The notes under the pieces: model-generated
Seen by the model: only the letters and a program-made list of their open reading frames with translations
Databases searched by the model: none
Told to the model about the DNA's origin: nothing
Shown: positions 8,059-16,630 of the stretch, in pieces
How the letters are laid out: each line of letters opens with the position of its first letter
Position numbering within the stretch: the stretch's first letter is position 1
Made by a program: the position numbers and the translations under genes
NCBI GenBank assembly: GCA_019637095.1
Contig: JAHBWG010000007.1
Location: forward strand, 1-64,000
Source of the DNA: Sandaracinaceae bacterium
GTDB lineage: Bacteria > Myxococcota_A > Polyangia > Polyangiales > Sandaracinaceae
Length of the DNA: 64,000 nucleotides
Reading direction: 5' to 3'

Positions 8059-9375
8059 ATGAGCGGTGGGAACGAGCGCGAGCCCCTCGAGACGGTCACC
8101 GCCGCGCGCGAGCGCGGCGCGCGGCGCGCGGAGCACACCGTGCCGTGCGCGACGGTGGTCGACTCCCCCGACCCGGCGGCGCGCGGGCGGGTGTTCGCGC
8201 TCGGCCCGGGCCTCGTGCTCGGGCGCACCGCGGGCGCAGGCACCGACCTCGTGATCCGCGACCCCGCGCTCTCGCGTCGGCACACGCGCCTCTGGACGGA
8301 GGACGGCGCGATCGGCGTCGAGGACCTCGGCAGCCGCAACGGGACGTTCGCGGGCGCCGCCCGCGTGACGCGCGCGACGCTCCCGCCGCCCTGCCTCGTG
8401 CGCGCCGGCGACACCCTGCTCGAGCTCGGCCCGGAGGTGCCCGACGAGCGCTGGCCGCCCGACGAGGAGGGCGCGCTGATCGGCCGCGCGGCGCCGATGC
8501 GGGCGCTGCGCGCGGAGCTCGACCTGCTCGCGCCCGCGCGCATCGGCGTCCTGATCACGGGCGAGACGGGCGCGGGCAAGGAGCTCGTCGCCCAGCGGCT
8601 GCACGAGCGCTCGGGCCGCCGCGGGCGGCTCGTCGCGCAGAACGCGGCGGCGATCCCGGCGACGCTCTTCGAGGCGACGCTCTTCGGACACGAGAAGGGC
8701 GCGTTCACCGGCGCCGCGCAGCGCGCCGACGGCTGCTTCGTGGCCGCTGACGGAGGCACGCTCTTTCTCGACGAGGTGGCGGACCTGCCGCTCGAGCTCC
8801 AGCCCAAGCTGCTGCGCGTGCTCGAGACGCTCGAGGTGACGCCGGTCGGCGGCACGAGCCCGCGCGCGGTCGACGTGCGCGTGATCGCGGCGACCAACGC
8901 GGACCTCGCGAGCGAGGTGCGCGCCGGGACGTTCCGCGCCGACCTCTACGCGCGCATCGCGGGAGCGCGCGTGCGCCTGCCGCCGCTGCGCGAGCGGCGC
9001 GCGGACGTCGCCCGGCTCGCGCGCCACTTCTTCGCGACGCTGGCCCCCGAGCGCGCGCTGCGCTGGACACCCGGCTTCGTCGAGGCGCTGGTCACTTACC
9101 CCTGGCCGCTGAACGTGCGCGAGCTGCGCTCCACCGTCGAGCGGCTCGCGCTCGGGCCCGACGAGGTCCTCGAGCGCCACCACCTCGAGCCGGTCCTCGG
9201 GCCGGTCCGCGCCGCGGCGGCGCCCTCGGGCGCGCCCTCGCGCGAGGAGCTCGAGCGGCTCCTCGCGCTCCACGAGGGCAACGTGTCGCGCGTCGCGCGC
9301 GCGCTCGGCAAGCACGCCAAGCAGATCTACCGCTGGCTCGAGCAGCACGGCCTCGATGCGTCGGCGTTCCGGTGA
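8059..9375 (+). CDS. FHA-domain sigma-54-dependent transcriptional activator
   Basis: A 438-residue protein. An N-terminal FHA domain (about 48-125; motifs GRTAG, SRRHTRLW, GSRNGTF) binds phosphothreonine peptides. The central AAA+ domain (about 140-370) has Walker A GETGAGKE, the sigma-54 contact loop KGAFTGA and Walker B TLFLDEVADL. A Fis-type HTH (GNVSRVARALGKHAKQIYRW) closes the protein. It lacks a receiver domain, so control is probably through a phosphorylated partner bound by FHA. The FHA protein and the kinase-ATPase downstream are obvious candidates. A -10-like TATCCT (8045-8050) ends 8 nt before ATG 8059, predicting a leaderless transcript. Confidence 0.92.
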   Translation: MSGGNEREPLETVTAARERGARRAEHTVPCATVVDSPDPAARGRVFALGPGLVLGRTAGAGTDLVIRDPALSRRHTRLWTEDGAIGVEDLGSRNGTFAGAARVTRATLPPPCLVRAGDTLLELGPEVPDERWPPDEEGALIGRAAPMRALRAELDLLAPARIGVLITGETGAGKELVAQRLHERSGRRGRLVAQNAAAIPATLFEATLFGHEKGAFTGAAQRADGCFVAADGGTLFLDEVADLPLELQPKLLRVLETLEVTPVGGTSPRAVDVRVIAATNADLASEVRAGTFRADLYARIAGARVRLPPLRERRADVARLARHFFATLAPERALRWTPGFVEALVTYPWPLNVRELRSTVERLALGPDEVLERHHLEPVLGPVRAAAAPSGAPSREELERLLALHEGNVSRVARALGKHAKQIYRWLEQHGLDASAFR

Positions 9376-9388
9376 GGGTGAGACACCG

Positions 9389-9437
9389 TGACGTCGGATC
9401 GAGACACGTCAGGGCGCGTCACACCCGCGCCTGACGC
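9389..9437 (+). promoter_or_regulatory. Two inverted repeats upstream of the FHA gene (possible UAS)
   Basis: TGACGT (9389-9394) pairs with ACGTCA (9406-9411) across 11 nt, and GCGTCA (9416-9421) pairs with TGACGC (9432-9437) across 10 nt. Both half-sites share the core TGACG. The pair sits between the sigma-54 activator gene and a sigma-54-like promoter at 9458, where an enhancer-binding protein could act. The assignment to the adjacent activator is inference. Confidence 0.45.
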
Positions 9438-9457
9438 TCGAACCGCGCGCGCGCGCG

Positions 9458-9473
9458 TGGCCCGCGCCTTGCC
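9458..9473 (+). promoter_or_regulatory. Sigma-54 (-24/-12) promoter for the FHA-kinase operon
   Basis: TGGCCCGCGCCTTGC matches the consensus TGGCACG-N4-TTGC except for one base, with GG (9459-9460) and GC (9471-9472) at the required spacing. The predicted start of transcription is about 9484, 3 nt before ATG 9487. Confidence 0.6.
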
Positions 9474-9486
9474 CTGGTCGGGTCCG

Positions 9487-9981
9487 ATGCCGGCGCCCTC
9501 CCCCACCCTGCGCGATCTGCTCGGCGCGCACGCGACGGACGCGGCGGCGTTCTGCCGCGCGCACCCGCACGCGTTCCTCGTGCCGGCGGCGGCGGCGCGG
9601 CGCGGCCGGCGCGCGCTCGCGCTCGGCACCGGCGCGCTCGCGCACCCCATCCACGCAGTCGAGAGCGCCGGAGGCCCGTGGGCCGCCGTGACGGTCGGCC
9701 GCAGCGAGGAGTGCGACGTGGTGCTCGACGACCCGCGCGTCTCGCGCCACCACGCGACGTTCGAGCGCCGCGAGGGCACCGGCGAGTACGCGCTGCTCGA
9801 CGCGGGCAGCCGCAACGGCGTGCGGATCGGCGCGGCGCGGCTCTCCGCGTGGAGCCTCGTGCCCGTCGCGTCCGAGGCGCGCATCTCGTTCGGCGGGCTC
9901 GAGCTGATCTTCCTGTCCGCGGCGGATCTGTTCGCGCTCGCCGCGCCGCTCGGGCCCGCGCCGCTCGCGAGGGCGCGGTGA
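9487..9981 (+). CDS. FHA-domain protein
   Basis: A 164-residue protein from ATG 9487. One FHA domain (about 60-140) carries the phosphothreonine-binding motifs VGRSEECDVVLDD, SRHHATFER and SRNGVRIG. The N-terminal 50 residues (PTLRDLLGAHATDAAAFCRA) form a predicted helical segment. A longer version from GTG 9388 is possible, but it would place the coding region across the inverted repeats and the -24/-12 promoter, so ATG 9487 is preferred. It is cytoplasmic, with no membrane segment. Its stop overlaps the kinase gene start by 4 nt, so the two are translationally coupled and it is likely the kinase's phosphobinding partner. Confidence 0.82.
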   Translation: MPAPSPTLRDLLGAHATDAAAFCRAHPHAFLVPAAAARRGRRALALGTGALAHPIHAVESAGGPWAAVTVGRSEECDVVLDDPRVSRHHATFERREGTGEYALLDAGSRNGVRIGAARLSAWSLVPVASEARISFGGLELIFLSAADLFALAAPLGPAPLARAR

Positions 9982-12900
9982 GGGCCGCGGCCGACACGAT
10001 CGGTGTCGCGCAGACGCTCTTGCCCGACGAGCTCACGCGGAGCGCGCGCAGGAGCCTGCTCGCGACGCTCGAGGGCGTCGGCACGCCTTCGGAGAGCGCG
10101 CCTGGCGTCGCGCTCCGGCCCGGCGCGATCGTCAACGGCCGCTACACCATCGAGCGCGTCATCGGCGCGGGCGGGATGGGCATCGTCTACCGCGTCGCGG
10201 ACGCGCTCCACCCCGACCGGCCGCTCGCGCTCAAGACCCTGCGGGGCGGCGCCTCGCGGCGCGCGGCGCTCTCGCTCTTCAAGAGCGAGTTCCGCACGAT
10301 GACCGAGCTGCGGCACCCGCACCTCGCGCAGGTCTACGACTTCGAGCCGATCCGCGGCAGCGAACAGCACCTGTTCACGATGGACTTCGTCGACGGCGCC
10401 GACGCGATGCGCGCGACCGAGGGCGCGGGGCACCGCACCGTCGTCGAGGTGCTCGTGCAGGCGTGCCGCGCGCTCTCGTACGTCCACAGCCGCGACGTCG
10501 TCCACTTCGACCTCAAGCCCGACAACGTCCTCGTCACGCGCGACGGGACGGTGAAGATCGTCGACTTCGGCATCGCGGGCAGCGCGCTCGCCGAGCGCGA
10601 CGCGATCCGCGGGACGCCGCACTACATGGCCCCCGAGCTCACCGGCGACGCGGGGCTCGTCGATCACCGCGCCGACCTCTACGCGCTGGGCATCATGACG
10701 TTCGAGCTGACGTTCCGGCGGCTGCCGTTCGTCGGCAGCTCCTTCGTCGAGCTGATGCGCCTGCACCACCTCGCGCCGATCGAGCCGACGGAAGCCGAGG
10801 CCGCCTCCGTGCCGCCCTGGCTCCTCGCGCTCGTGCGGCGCCTCGCGGCCAAGCACCCGGACGAGCGCTTCCACACGGCGAACGAGGTCATCGAGGAGAT
10901 CAACCGCGCGGGCGGCGCGACGTACGCGCTCGAGACGAAGGAGACGCAGGCGAGCTACGCGCTCGCCGGGCGCTTCGTCGGGCGCGAGGCGGAGCGCGAC
11001 GCGCTGTGGTCGTTCGTGCGCGCGCGCAGCGAGGGCGCGCGCGACGCGGCCGCCGCCGCGGTGATCGGCGGACAGAGCGGCGTGGGCAAGTCGCGGCTCG
11101 CGCGCGAGCTCCGCCGGCTGTGCCAGCTCTCGCGGATCCCCTTCGTCGAGGTGGTCTGCCACGAGCACGGCGCGGACCTCGCGCCGATCGCGCGCGCGCT
11201 CTCGTTCGCGCTCACGCTCGCGGAGACCCTGGGGCGAGCGGATCTCGTCGAGCGCTTCGGCCCGCAGCTCGCGAAGATCCTCCCCTCGCTCGCGGGTCGC
11301 GTCGCGACCGCCGGCGTCCACCCCGACCCGGTCCGCGAGCGCGCGAGCGTGCGCGAGGCCGCGGCGGACTTCCTGCTCGCGCTCGGGGAGGCCGCCCCGT
11401 ACGTGCTCTACGTCGACGACCTGCAGTGGGCCGGCGAGGCCGCCGCCGCGGTCGTGCGGCACGTCGTCTACGGCGGGGCCGAGGGGCGCCGCTCGCGCCT
11501 CGCGCTGGTCGGCGGCTACCGCGACGACGAGCTCGAGGGTGCCCCGATCGCCGCGCTGCTCGAGGACGCGCGCGACCGGCTGTGCGCCGTCTCGCTCACG
11601 CCCCTCGGCGAGGTCGAGGTCGAGGCGCTGATCCGCTCGATGCTCGGCGTCGACGCGTTGCCCGCGCCGTTCGTCGAGCTCGTCGCCCGCTCGACCGGCG
11701 GCAGCCCGTTCTTCGTCGAGGAGGTGATGCGCTCGCTCCTCGAGCACGGACACGTCGTGCGCGAGGCCGGGCGCTGGTCCGCCCGGGCGCGGCTCTCGGA
11801 CCTGCCGATCCCGGAGCGCATGGACGACGTGTTGGTCCGCCGCGCCGAGCGGCTGCCACCTCTCGCGCGCGGCCTGCTCGAGATCGTCTCGGTGCACGGC
11901 AAGCCGCTCGAGTCGGACGCGCTGCGCGAGGCGTCGGGCCTCGACGAGGCGGCGTTCTTCGAGGCGCTCGGGCTCCTGCGGCATCGCTCGATGATCCGGC
12001 TCGCGGCGGGCGAGCCGCCCGCGTTCGGCCCGGCGCACGATCGCGTGCGGGAGAAGGTGGCGGAGGCGCTCGAGGGCGGGCGGCGCCGCGCGCTCCACCT
12101 CCGGCTCGCGGAGGCGCTCGACGACGAGACGACCGCGGGCGAGGCGAGCTTCGACGCGGCGAACCACTACGCCGCCGCGGTCGAGGCGACCGATCCCCCG
12201 GCGACGCGCCGCCGAGCGGCCGCCGCCCTCGCGCGCGCCGCCGCCGAGGCCTCGCGCGCCGCGCTCCACGAGGCGGCGCGCGGCTACCTCGAGCGCGCGC
12301 TCGCGCTGCTCGACGGAATCGAGGAGGCCGAGCCCGAGCGCGCCTCGCTCCGCCCGCGCCTGCTCGAGATGCTCTACCTGATCGACCGCGGAGAGGCGGA
12401 GCGGCGCCTGCCCGAGATGCTCCGCGTCGCCACCGAGAGTGAGCAAGCCACCCTGCACTCCACGAAGTGCTACGCGCTCATGTCGGCGGAGCCGGTCGCC
12501 GCGTACGAGCACGCGATCGACGCCACCGCCGGGCTCGGGCTGCGCCTCCCCAAGCACCCGGGCCCGCTGCGCACGCTCGTCGACTACCTCGCGCTGCGCT
12601 GGGCGATCCGGGGGCTGGACCCGACGACGGTGCTCTCCTGGCCCGAGGCGAGCGACCCGCGCTTCCGCGCCGCGTGCGAGGTCCTCGCCGTCGCCGGCAG
12701 CACCGCGAGCTTCGTCGGCAAGGCCGCCATGATCAGCATCGTCTCGCACGGCCTGCGCGCGATGCGGCGCCGCGGCGTCGTCCCCGACGCGACCTCCGTG
12801 CTCATCGGGCTCTCGATGGCGCTGCAGGCGACGGGCGAGCTCGCGCGCGGGTACGGGTTTGCCCGAGCCGGCGTCGAGATCGCCGCGCGGGCGGGCTATC

Positions 12901-13805
12901 CGGGACAGACCGCGGTCGAGGGCGCGTGGGGCGGCGTGTTCGCCGGCGTCTGGAGCGCGCCGCTGCCCGAGGTGCTCCGCGACGTCGAGCGCGCCTGCGC
13001 CGCGGGGCGCGACCGCGTGCACTCCGGGCTGCTCGCGCTCGCCGCCAACGTGTGGATCACCTCGAGCGTGTTCCTCGCGAAGAGCGCCGACGAGTGGCGC
13101 GCGCTCGTCGCGCGCCACCAGCCGCTCCTCTTGTCGGTCGGCGACCCGCACGCGCGCGGCGAGGTGCGCGGGATCGAGCGTGCGATCCTCGCGCTGCGCG
13201 GGGAGAGCGTGTCCGCGCTCGCGCTCGACGACCCCTCCGAGACGGACGAGCAGTTTCGCGCCGGCCTCGTGGGCGACCCGCTCGCGCTCGCGCACGCGGC
13301 GAGCTTCGCGGCCCGCCGCGCGGCGATCGACGGCGAGTGGGAGCGCGCCGAGCGCGAGGCGGCCGCGGCGCGTCGGGCCGCGCGGGAGAGCCCGCTGCGG
13401 CAGCTCTTCCTCGCGCAGGCCGAGCTGCTCCACTACCTCGCGCGCACGCAGACGGGGAGCTGGCGACGCGCGCGGCTCTCGCAGTGGTGGCTGCGCCGGG
13501 GCTACGCGCGCTACGCGCGTGCGTGCCCCTCGACGTTCGCGCACGGGCTCGCGCTGATGGACGCACAGGACGCGCGGCTCGCCGGGCGCGTGCGCGAAGC
13601 GGCCGCCGCGTACGCGCGCGCGATCGACGGCGCGCGCGAGGGCGGGTTTCGCCTCGACGAGGCGCTCGCGTGCCAGCTCGCCGCGCGCTTCTGGGCCGCG
13701 CAGGGCGCACCCGCGGAGGCCGCCGCGCACACCGCGCGCGCCGCCGACGTCTACGAGGCCTGGGGCGCGACCCGCGTCGCCGCGGACCTGCGCCGTGCGC
13801 GCTGA
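9978..13805 (+). CDS. Ser/Thr kinase fused to AAA-type ATPase and TPR region (PknK-like)
   Basis: A 1275-residue protein starting at GTG 9978 (GTGA overlap with the upstream stop). The kinase domain spans about 54-315: glycine loop GAGGMGIVYR at 64, Lys86 in ALKTL, catalytic HFDLKPDN at 176-183, DFG at 196 and GTPHYMAPE. A predicted ATPase domain follows, with Walker A GGQSGVGKS (about 364-372) and Walker B LYVDDLQWA (about 478-486). The C-terminal 600 residues are helical, TPR-like repeats. This architecture is known from large myxobacterial kinases of the PknK/SorC type, which link kinase signalling to STAND-type ATPase scaffolds. Loss of the usual Arg before the catalytic Asp (HFD in place of HRD) marks a kinase that may not need activation-loop phosphorylation. 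Confidence 0.9.
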   Translation: MRAAADTIGVAQTLLPDELTRSARRSLLATLEGVGTPSESAPGVALRPGAIVNGRYTIERVIGAGGMGIVYRVADALHPDRPLALKTLRGGASRRAALSLFKSEFRTMTELRHPHLAQVYDFEPIRGSEQHLFTMDFVDGADAMRATEGAGHRTVVEVLVQACRALSYVHSRDVVHFDLKPDNVLVTRDGTVKIVDFGIAGSALAERDAIRGTPHYMAPELTGDAGLVDHRADLYALGIMTFELTFRRLPFVGSSFVELMRLHHLAPIEPTEAEAASVPPWLLALVRRLAAKHPDERFHTANEVIEEINRAGGATYALETKETQASYALAGRFVGREAERDALWSFVRARSEGARDAAAAAVIGGQSGVGKSRLARELRRLCQLSRIPFVEVVCHEHGADLAPIARALSFALTLAETLGRADLVERFGPQLAKILPSLAGRVATAGVHPDPVRERASVREAAADFLLALGEAAPYVLYVDDLQWAGEAAAAVVRHVVYGGAEGRRSRLALVGGYRDDELEGAPIAALLEDARDRLCAVSLTPLGEVEVEALIRSMLGVDALPAPFVELVARSTGGSPFFVEEVMRSLLEHGHVVREAGRWSARARLSDLPIPERMDDVLVRRAERLPPLARGLLEIVSVHGKPLESDALREASGLDEAAFFEALGLLRHRSMIRLAAGEPPAFGPAHDRVREKVAEALEGGRRRALHLRLAEALDDETTAGEASFDAANHYAAAVEATDPPATRRRAAAALARAAAEASRAALHEAARGYLERALALLDGIEEAEPERASLRPRLLEMLYLIDRGEAERRLPEMLRVATESEQATLHSTKCYALMSAEPVAAYEHAIDATAGLGLRLPKHPGPLRTLVDYLALRWAIRGLDPTTVLSWPEASDPRFRAACEVLAVAGSTASFVGKAAMISIVSHGLRAMRRRGVVPDATSVLIGLSMALQATGELARGYGFARAGVEIAARAGYPGQTAVEGAWGGVFAGVWSAPLPEVLRDVERACAAGRDRVHSGLLALAANVWITSSVFLAKSADEWRALVARHQPLLLSVGDPHARGEVRGIERAILALRGESVSALALDDPSETDEQFRAGLVGDPLALAHAASFAARRAAIDGEWERAEREAAAARRAARESPLRQLFLAQAELLHYLARTQTGSWRRARLSQWWLRRGYARYARACPSTFAHGLALMDAQDARLAGRVREAAAAYARAIDGAREGGFRLDEALACQLAARFWAAQGAPAEAAAHTARAADVYEAWGATRVAADLRRAR

Positions 13806-13850
13806 GCGCCGTTTGGCCGGCGACATCGGTGCGGGTGCTACGCTTGGCCC

Positions 13851-14426
13851 GTGGACCCTGCGCGCAAGTTGGCGACGTACGAGGATCTCCGCGCGCTGTC
13901 GGAGCCCGAGCGCGCGGAGGTGATCCTCGGCGCCGTGGTCACGCAGCCGGCGCCGCTCCCACGCCACGCCCGCGCACAGGGCTCCCTGCGCCGTTTCCTC
14001 GGGGGCCCGTTCGACGACGACGACGGCTTCGGCGGACCAGGCGGGTGGTGGATCCTGCTCGAGGTCGACGTCCGCCTCGGACCGCACGACATCGTCCGCC
14101 CCGACCTCGCAGGGTGGCGCCGCGAACGACTCCCGAGCCCCTGGGACACGCGCCCGATCGACGTCGTACCGGACTGGATCTGCGAGGTCCTGTCGCCCTC
14201 GAACGCGGCGGTGGATCGCGTCACCAAGCGCAAGCTCTACGCCGAGCACGGGGTGTCGTTCTACTGGATCGTCGACCCCACGGAGGGGACGCTCGAAGCC
14301 GATCGCCTCGAACGCGGCGCCTGGGTGGACGCGGGGCGCCACGACCGCACCGCCGTCGCACGGATCCCGCCCTTCGAAGCCGTCGAGCTCCCGGTGGGAC
14401 GACTCTTCCCCCCGAACGAGGCGTGA
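13851..14426 (+). CDS. Uma2-family (DUF820) PD-(D/E)XK endonuclease
   Basis: A 191-residue protein with the conserved Uma2 core: LEVDVRLGPHDIVRPDLAGW, then DWICEVLSPSN and DRVTKRKLYAEHGVSFYWIV. The Asp of the RPDLAGW segment, the Glu of CEVLSPS and Lys of TKRKLY are the expected metal-binding and catalytic residues. Uma2 proteins are very numerous in cyanobacteria and myxobacteria; a nuclease activity is predicted by fold but their role is unsettled. GTG 13851 lies 7 nt after TACGCT (13839-13844), predicting a leaderless transcript. A second Uma2 gene lies at 35.5 kb. Confidence 0.88.
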   Translation: MDPARKLATYEDLRALSEPERAEVILGAVVTQPAPLPRHARAQGSLRRFLGGPFDDDDGFGGPGGWWILLEVDVRLGPHDIVRPDLAGWRRERLPSPWDTRPIDVVPDWICEVLSPSNAAVDRVTKRKLYAEHGVSFYWIVDPTEGTLEADRLERGAWVDAGRHDRTAVARIPPFEAVELPVGRLFPPNEA

Positions 14427-14427
14427 T

Positions 14428-14461
14428 GCGAGGCGACAGCGCGCCTCCGAGCGCCTCGCAC
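14428..14461 (+). terminator. Stem-loop after the Uma2 gene
   Basis: TGCGAGGCG (14428-14436) pairs perfectly with CGCCTCGCA (14453-14461) across a 16-nt loop, 1 nt after the stop codon. No T-tract follows. Likely the 3' end signal of the Uma2 transcript. Confidence 0.4.
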
Positions 14462-14607
14462 GCTCATCCACCGCGTCGCGGATGCCGGGCAGCCGCTTCT
14501 CGACGCTCGTCGATCCGGCGGCGCTGCACGCGCTGCAACGACGACAGAGACGGAGGGCGTCCCCGGGACGTACTTCGGCCCGGTGCGCGTGCAGGCTGCG
14601 AGCGATC

Positions 14608-15267
14608 ATGGCCCCGCTCACCAGCCTCCGCGAGGCGGTCACCGACGCGTTCAGGTCCCTCGCGGACGAGGAGGCGACCGCTCGAAGCGCCGCGCGCGTC
14701 GATGGCGCGCTCGAAGGACTGCTCGCACCCGGCGCGCGCACCTGGCTCACCGGCGCCCGGAGCGAGCTGCTCGACCTGTGCGGGCTCGTTGCGCGGCGCG
14801 TGGCGAGCGAGGGCGCCGTGCTCGTCCTCTGCGGCCCGGAGCCTGCCCTCCCCCTGGCGCGCCGCTGGCTGCACGCGCAGGCCCGCGTCGCCCGCTCGCG
14901 GCCGATCTCACGCGAGGGCTGGGTCCGGCTCTGCGAAGCGGCAGCCTCCATGACCACGCTCGACGTGTCCTTCCTGCCCGGGGACGCGGGCGTCGCACCG
15001 CCTCCGGGCACGTGGCGCGCGGTGCTCGATCTCCGCGCCGATGGCGCCCGCGAGTGGCTCGGCGAGCTCGTGGGCGATCGCACCGCGGTGCTCTGCTCGG
15101 GATCAGCGCCCCCATCCGCCGACGCGTGGTGGTGTGCGCAGCTCGACTGGCACGACGATACCGTACGCGTGCTGCGCGCCGAGCACGCCGGCGACGTGCG
15201 GGCGACCGAGCTCTACTACGACGCGTCGAGCGGCTTCCTCTGGGAGCTCGCGCCGGAGCGGCCGTGA
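14608..15267 (+). CDS. Hypothetical cytoplasmic protein
   Basis: A 219-residue protein from ATG 14608. It is Ala/Leu/Arg rich with a predicted alpha/beta pattern (VLVLCGPEPALPLARRWL, WRAVLDLRADGAREWL, DRTAVLCSGSAP) and an acidic, Trp-rich C-terminus. It has no signal peptide or membrane segment, and no P-loop or other catalytic motif that I can name. The frame extends upstream to 14482, but the extra segment is Arg-rich and unconserved-looking, so the internal ATG is preferred. Its stop overlaps a WYL-domain remnant (GTGA), so it may once have been co-transcribed with a WYL regulator. Confidence 0.55.
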   Translation: MAPLTSLREAVTDAFRSLADEEATARSAARVDGALEGLLAPGARTWLTGARSELLDLCGLVARRVASEGAVLVLCGPEPALPLARRWLHAQARVARSRPISREGWVRLCEAAASMTTLDVSFLPGDAGVAPPPGTWRAVLDLRADGAREWLGELVGDRTAVLCSGSAPPSADAWWCAQLDWHDDTVRVLRAEHAGDVRATELYYDASSGFLWELAPERP

Positions 15268-15497
15268 CGGCTCTGGGTCCAGGTCGCGGCGAGCTCGCCG
15301 CGGACGTGGGACACCCATCGCAACGCACGAAGCGTCTGCGCGGCGGTCGGGTCCGGATGGAGCTCGAGCTCCCCGTGACGCCGGACGTCGTCGCGTGGCT
15401 CGTCGGCTGGGGCCCGATGGTCCGCGTCCAGGAGCCCGAGATGCTGGCGGAGGCCGTGCTCGCGGAGCACCGCGCGGCGCTGTGTGGTATGGAGTAG
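15264..15497 (+). pseudogene. Remnant of a WYL-domain transcriptional regulator (C-terminus only)
   Basis: A 77-residue open frame resembles only the last third of YafY-type WYL regulators: HPSQRTKRLRGGRVRMELEL followed by TPDVVAWLVGWGPMVRVQEP and a final helix. In intact proteins this part follows a winged helix and a WYL core, neither of which is present here or in another frame nearby. The remnant ends 31 bp before the A/T-richer GIY-YIG gene, so a rearrangement or insertion probably destroyed the regulator. It begins at GTG 15264, overlapping the upstream stop, and could still be translated. Confidence 0.65.
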
Positions 15498-15528
15498 CAT
15501 TGGGGCCACGAAATTGGAGGTAGTGAAC

Positions 15529-16092
15529 ATGGACTACGCGGAGAAGTTCAAGAGCATGGAGTACGGAACGTTGCGCGGTGGCGTGCCGTTCTGTGTTTGC
15601 TTCCTCGACTGGGAGGTGGTCGAGATCGACTCGGTGAAGGAAGTCGCGGAGCTTCGACGAGGGGTCTATTGCTTTGAAGGGCGTCATGATGCTCACCGGA
15701 GCCCGGGACCGCTGTACATTGGGCAGGGGGCTAAAGTGGCAAAGCGGATTGTGCTCGGGCCAAAGACCTCAGGCGCCCTGTTCTACTACACGGACGAGAA
15801 CGGGCAGATCTATCCTTACTCGGCGGCATGGGACATCGTCGTTCGCCATGCGCGGGTGTCCGATGAGTCGCAGAACGACTGTGACCTCGACACTGTCGAA
15901 GATCTCCTGATCAAGTCCCACAAGCCGCCGTACAACAACCAGGGGGTCAACGGGGCGATCAATCGCGGCGATAGCGAGAAGCAGGCGCACTTGATCCTCT
16001 TCAACGGGGGTGCCAAGGGCCATCTCTTGCCCGTCGTGTCGACCCTGTACTTCGATGGCGAGAAGTGGCCTGCGCGTCAGGCCCCGGAGTGA
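15529..16092 (+). CDS. GIY-YIG nuclease-domain protein, likely acquired
   Basis: A 187-residue protein from ATG 15529 with a clear GGAGG ribosome-binding site (15516-15520). The core of a GIY-YIG nuclease is visible: RRGVYCFEGR (the GIY strand), GPLYIGQGAKVAKRIV (the YIG strand plus the catalytic-Arg helix), and VEDLLIKSHKPPYNNQG, where Glu and the final Asn match the metal-binding Glu and PxxN motif. The fold cuts DNA in repair enzymes, homing endonucleases and some restriction systems. Codon use is much more A/T-tolerant than in neighbouring genes, which points to recent transfer. It overlaps the next gene by 4 nt. The target and role are unknown. Confidence 0.75.
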   Translation: MDYAEKFKSMEYGTLRGGVPFCVCFLDWEVVEIDSVKEVAELRRGVYCFEGRHDAHRSPGPLYIGQGAKVAKRIVLGPKTSGALFYYTDENGQIYPYSAAWDIVVRHARVSDESQNDCDLDTVEDLLIKSHKPPYNNQGVNGAINRGDSEKQAHLILFNGGAKGHLLPVVSTLYFDGEKWPARQAPE

Positions 16093-16556
16093 CCGACGAC
16101 TTCGACAGGCACTACGGCAGCCTCCTCGCGCGGCGGGTCCCGCGCGAGGACGTGGTGATCGGGCGGGCGTACGTGATCCACGCCCGCAATGGCGGCGTCG
16201 GCGTCGCGATCGAGCAGGAAGGTCGGCTCGGATACCGGCTCCACCGCGAGAAGTCCGGGGACCACTTCCTCTTCGTGGAATGGGACTGGGACGAGGGGCC
16301 GCCGCACGGCACAGCCTTCCCGCTCTCGCCGATCGCGCTCGCGCCGCCGGCGGACGAGGACGAGCTCCTCGCGTGGCTCGCGGAGCGCGAGACGGATCTC
16401 CGAGCCGAGATCGCCGAGGCGCAGCGGGAGCTGTTCAGCGCCATGGGGCTCGGTGCGGTCTTCGACGAGATGGAGCTCCGTCGCGACGGCGCAAGAGATC
16501 AGACGCCTCCATCCGAGGCGAGCGATGTCTCGAGGCGCGGCTCCGGCACGGAGTAG
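16089..16556 (+). CDS. Hypothetical partner of the GIY-YIG protein
   Basis: A 155-residue protein starting at GTG 16089, overlapping the GIY-YIG stop (GTGA), so the two form a coupled pair. It has no signal peptide. The N-terminal half (VVIGRAYVIHARNGGVGVAI, then YRLHREKSGDHFLFVEWDWD) looks like a small beta-barrel, and residues about 95-130 form an acidic helix. No known motif. A specificity, inhibitor or chaperone subunit for the nuclease is conceivable from context only. Its GC content is back near the genome level, unlike its partner. Confidence 0.55.
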   Translation: MTDDFDRHYGSLLARRVPREDVVIGRAYVIHARNGGVGVAIEQEGRLGYRLHREKSGDHFLFVEWDWDEGPPHGTAFPLSPIALAPPADEDELLAWLAERETDLRAEIAEAQRELFSAMGLGAVFDEMELRRDGARDQTPPSEASDVSRRGSGTE

Positions 16557-16630
16557 ATGTGCATCTCCGGGGGTCCCCCTGTTGCGCGAGCCGGCCCGCT
16601 CGCTCGCGCCTGAGCACGATCGCCTCGCGG

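Noticed and set aside
6183-8897. Long minus-strand frame reaching from the Cys-rich lipoprotein into the sigma-54 gene
   Set aside because: Only the part from ATG 7046 downstream has a signal peptide, ribosome site and Cys pattern; the rest is antisense.
9388-9486. GTG 9388 as start of the FHA gene
   Set aside because: It would place coding sequence over two inverted repeats and a -24/-12 promoter, and the added residues resemble no family.
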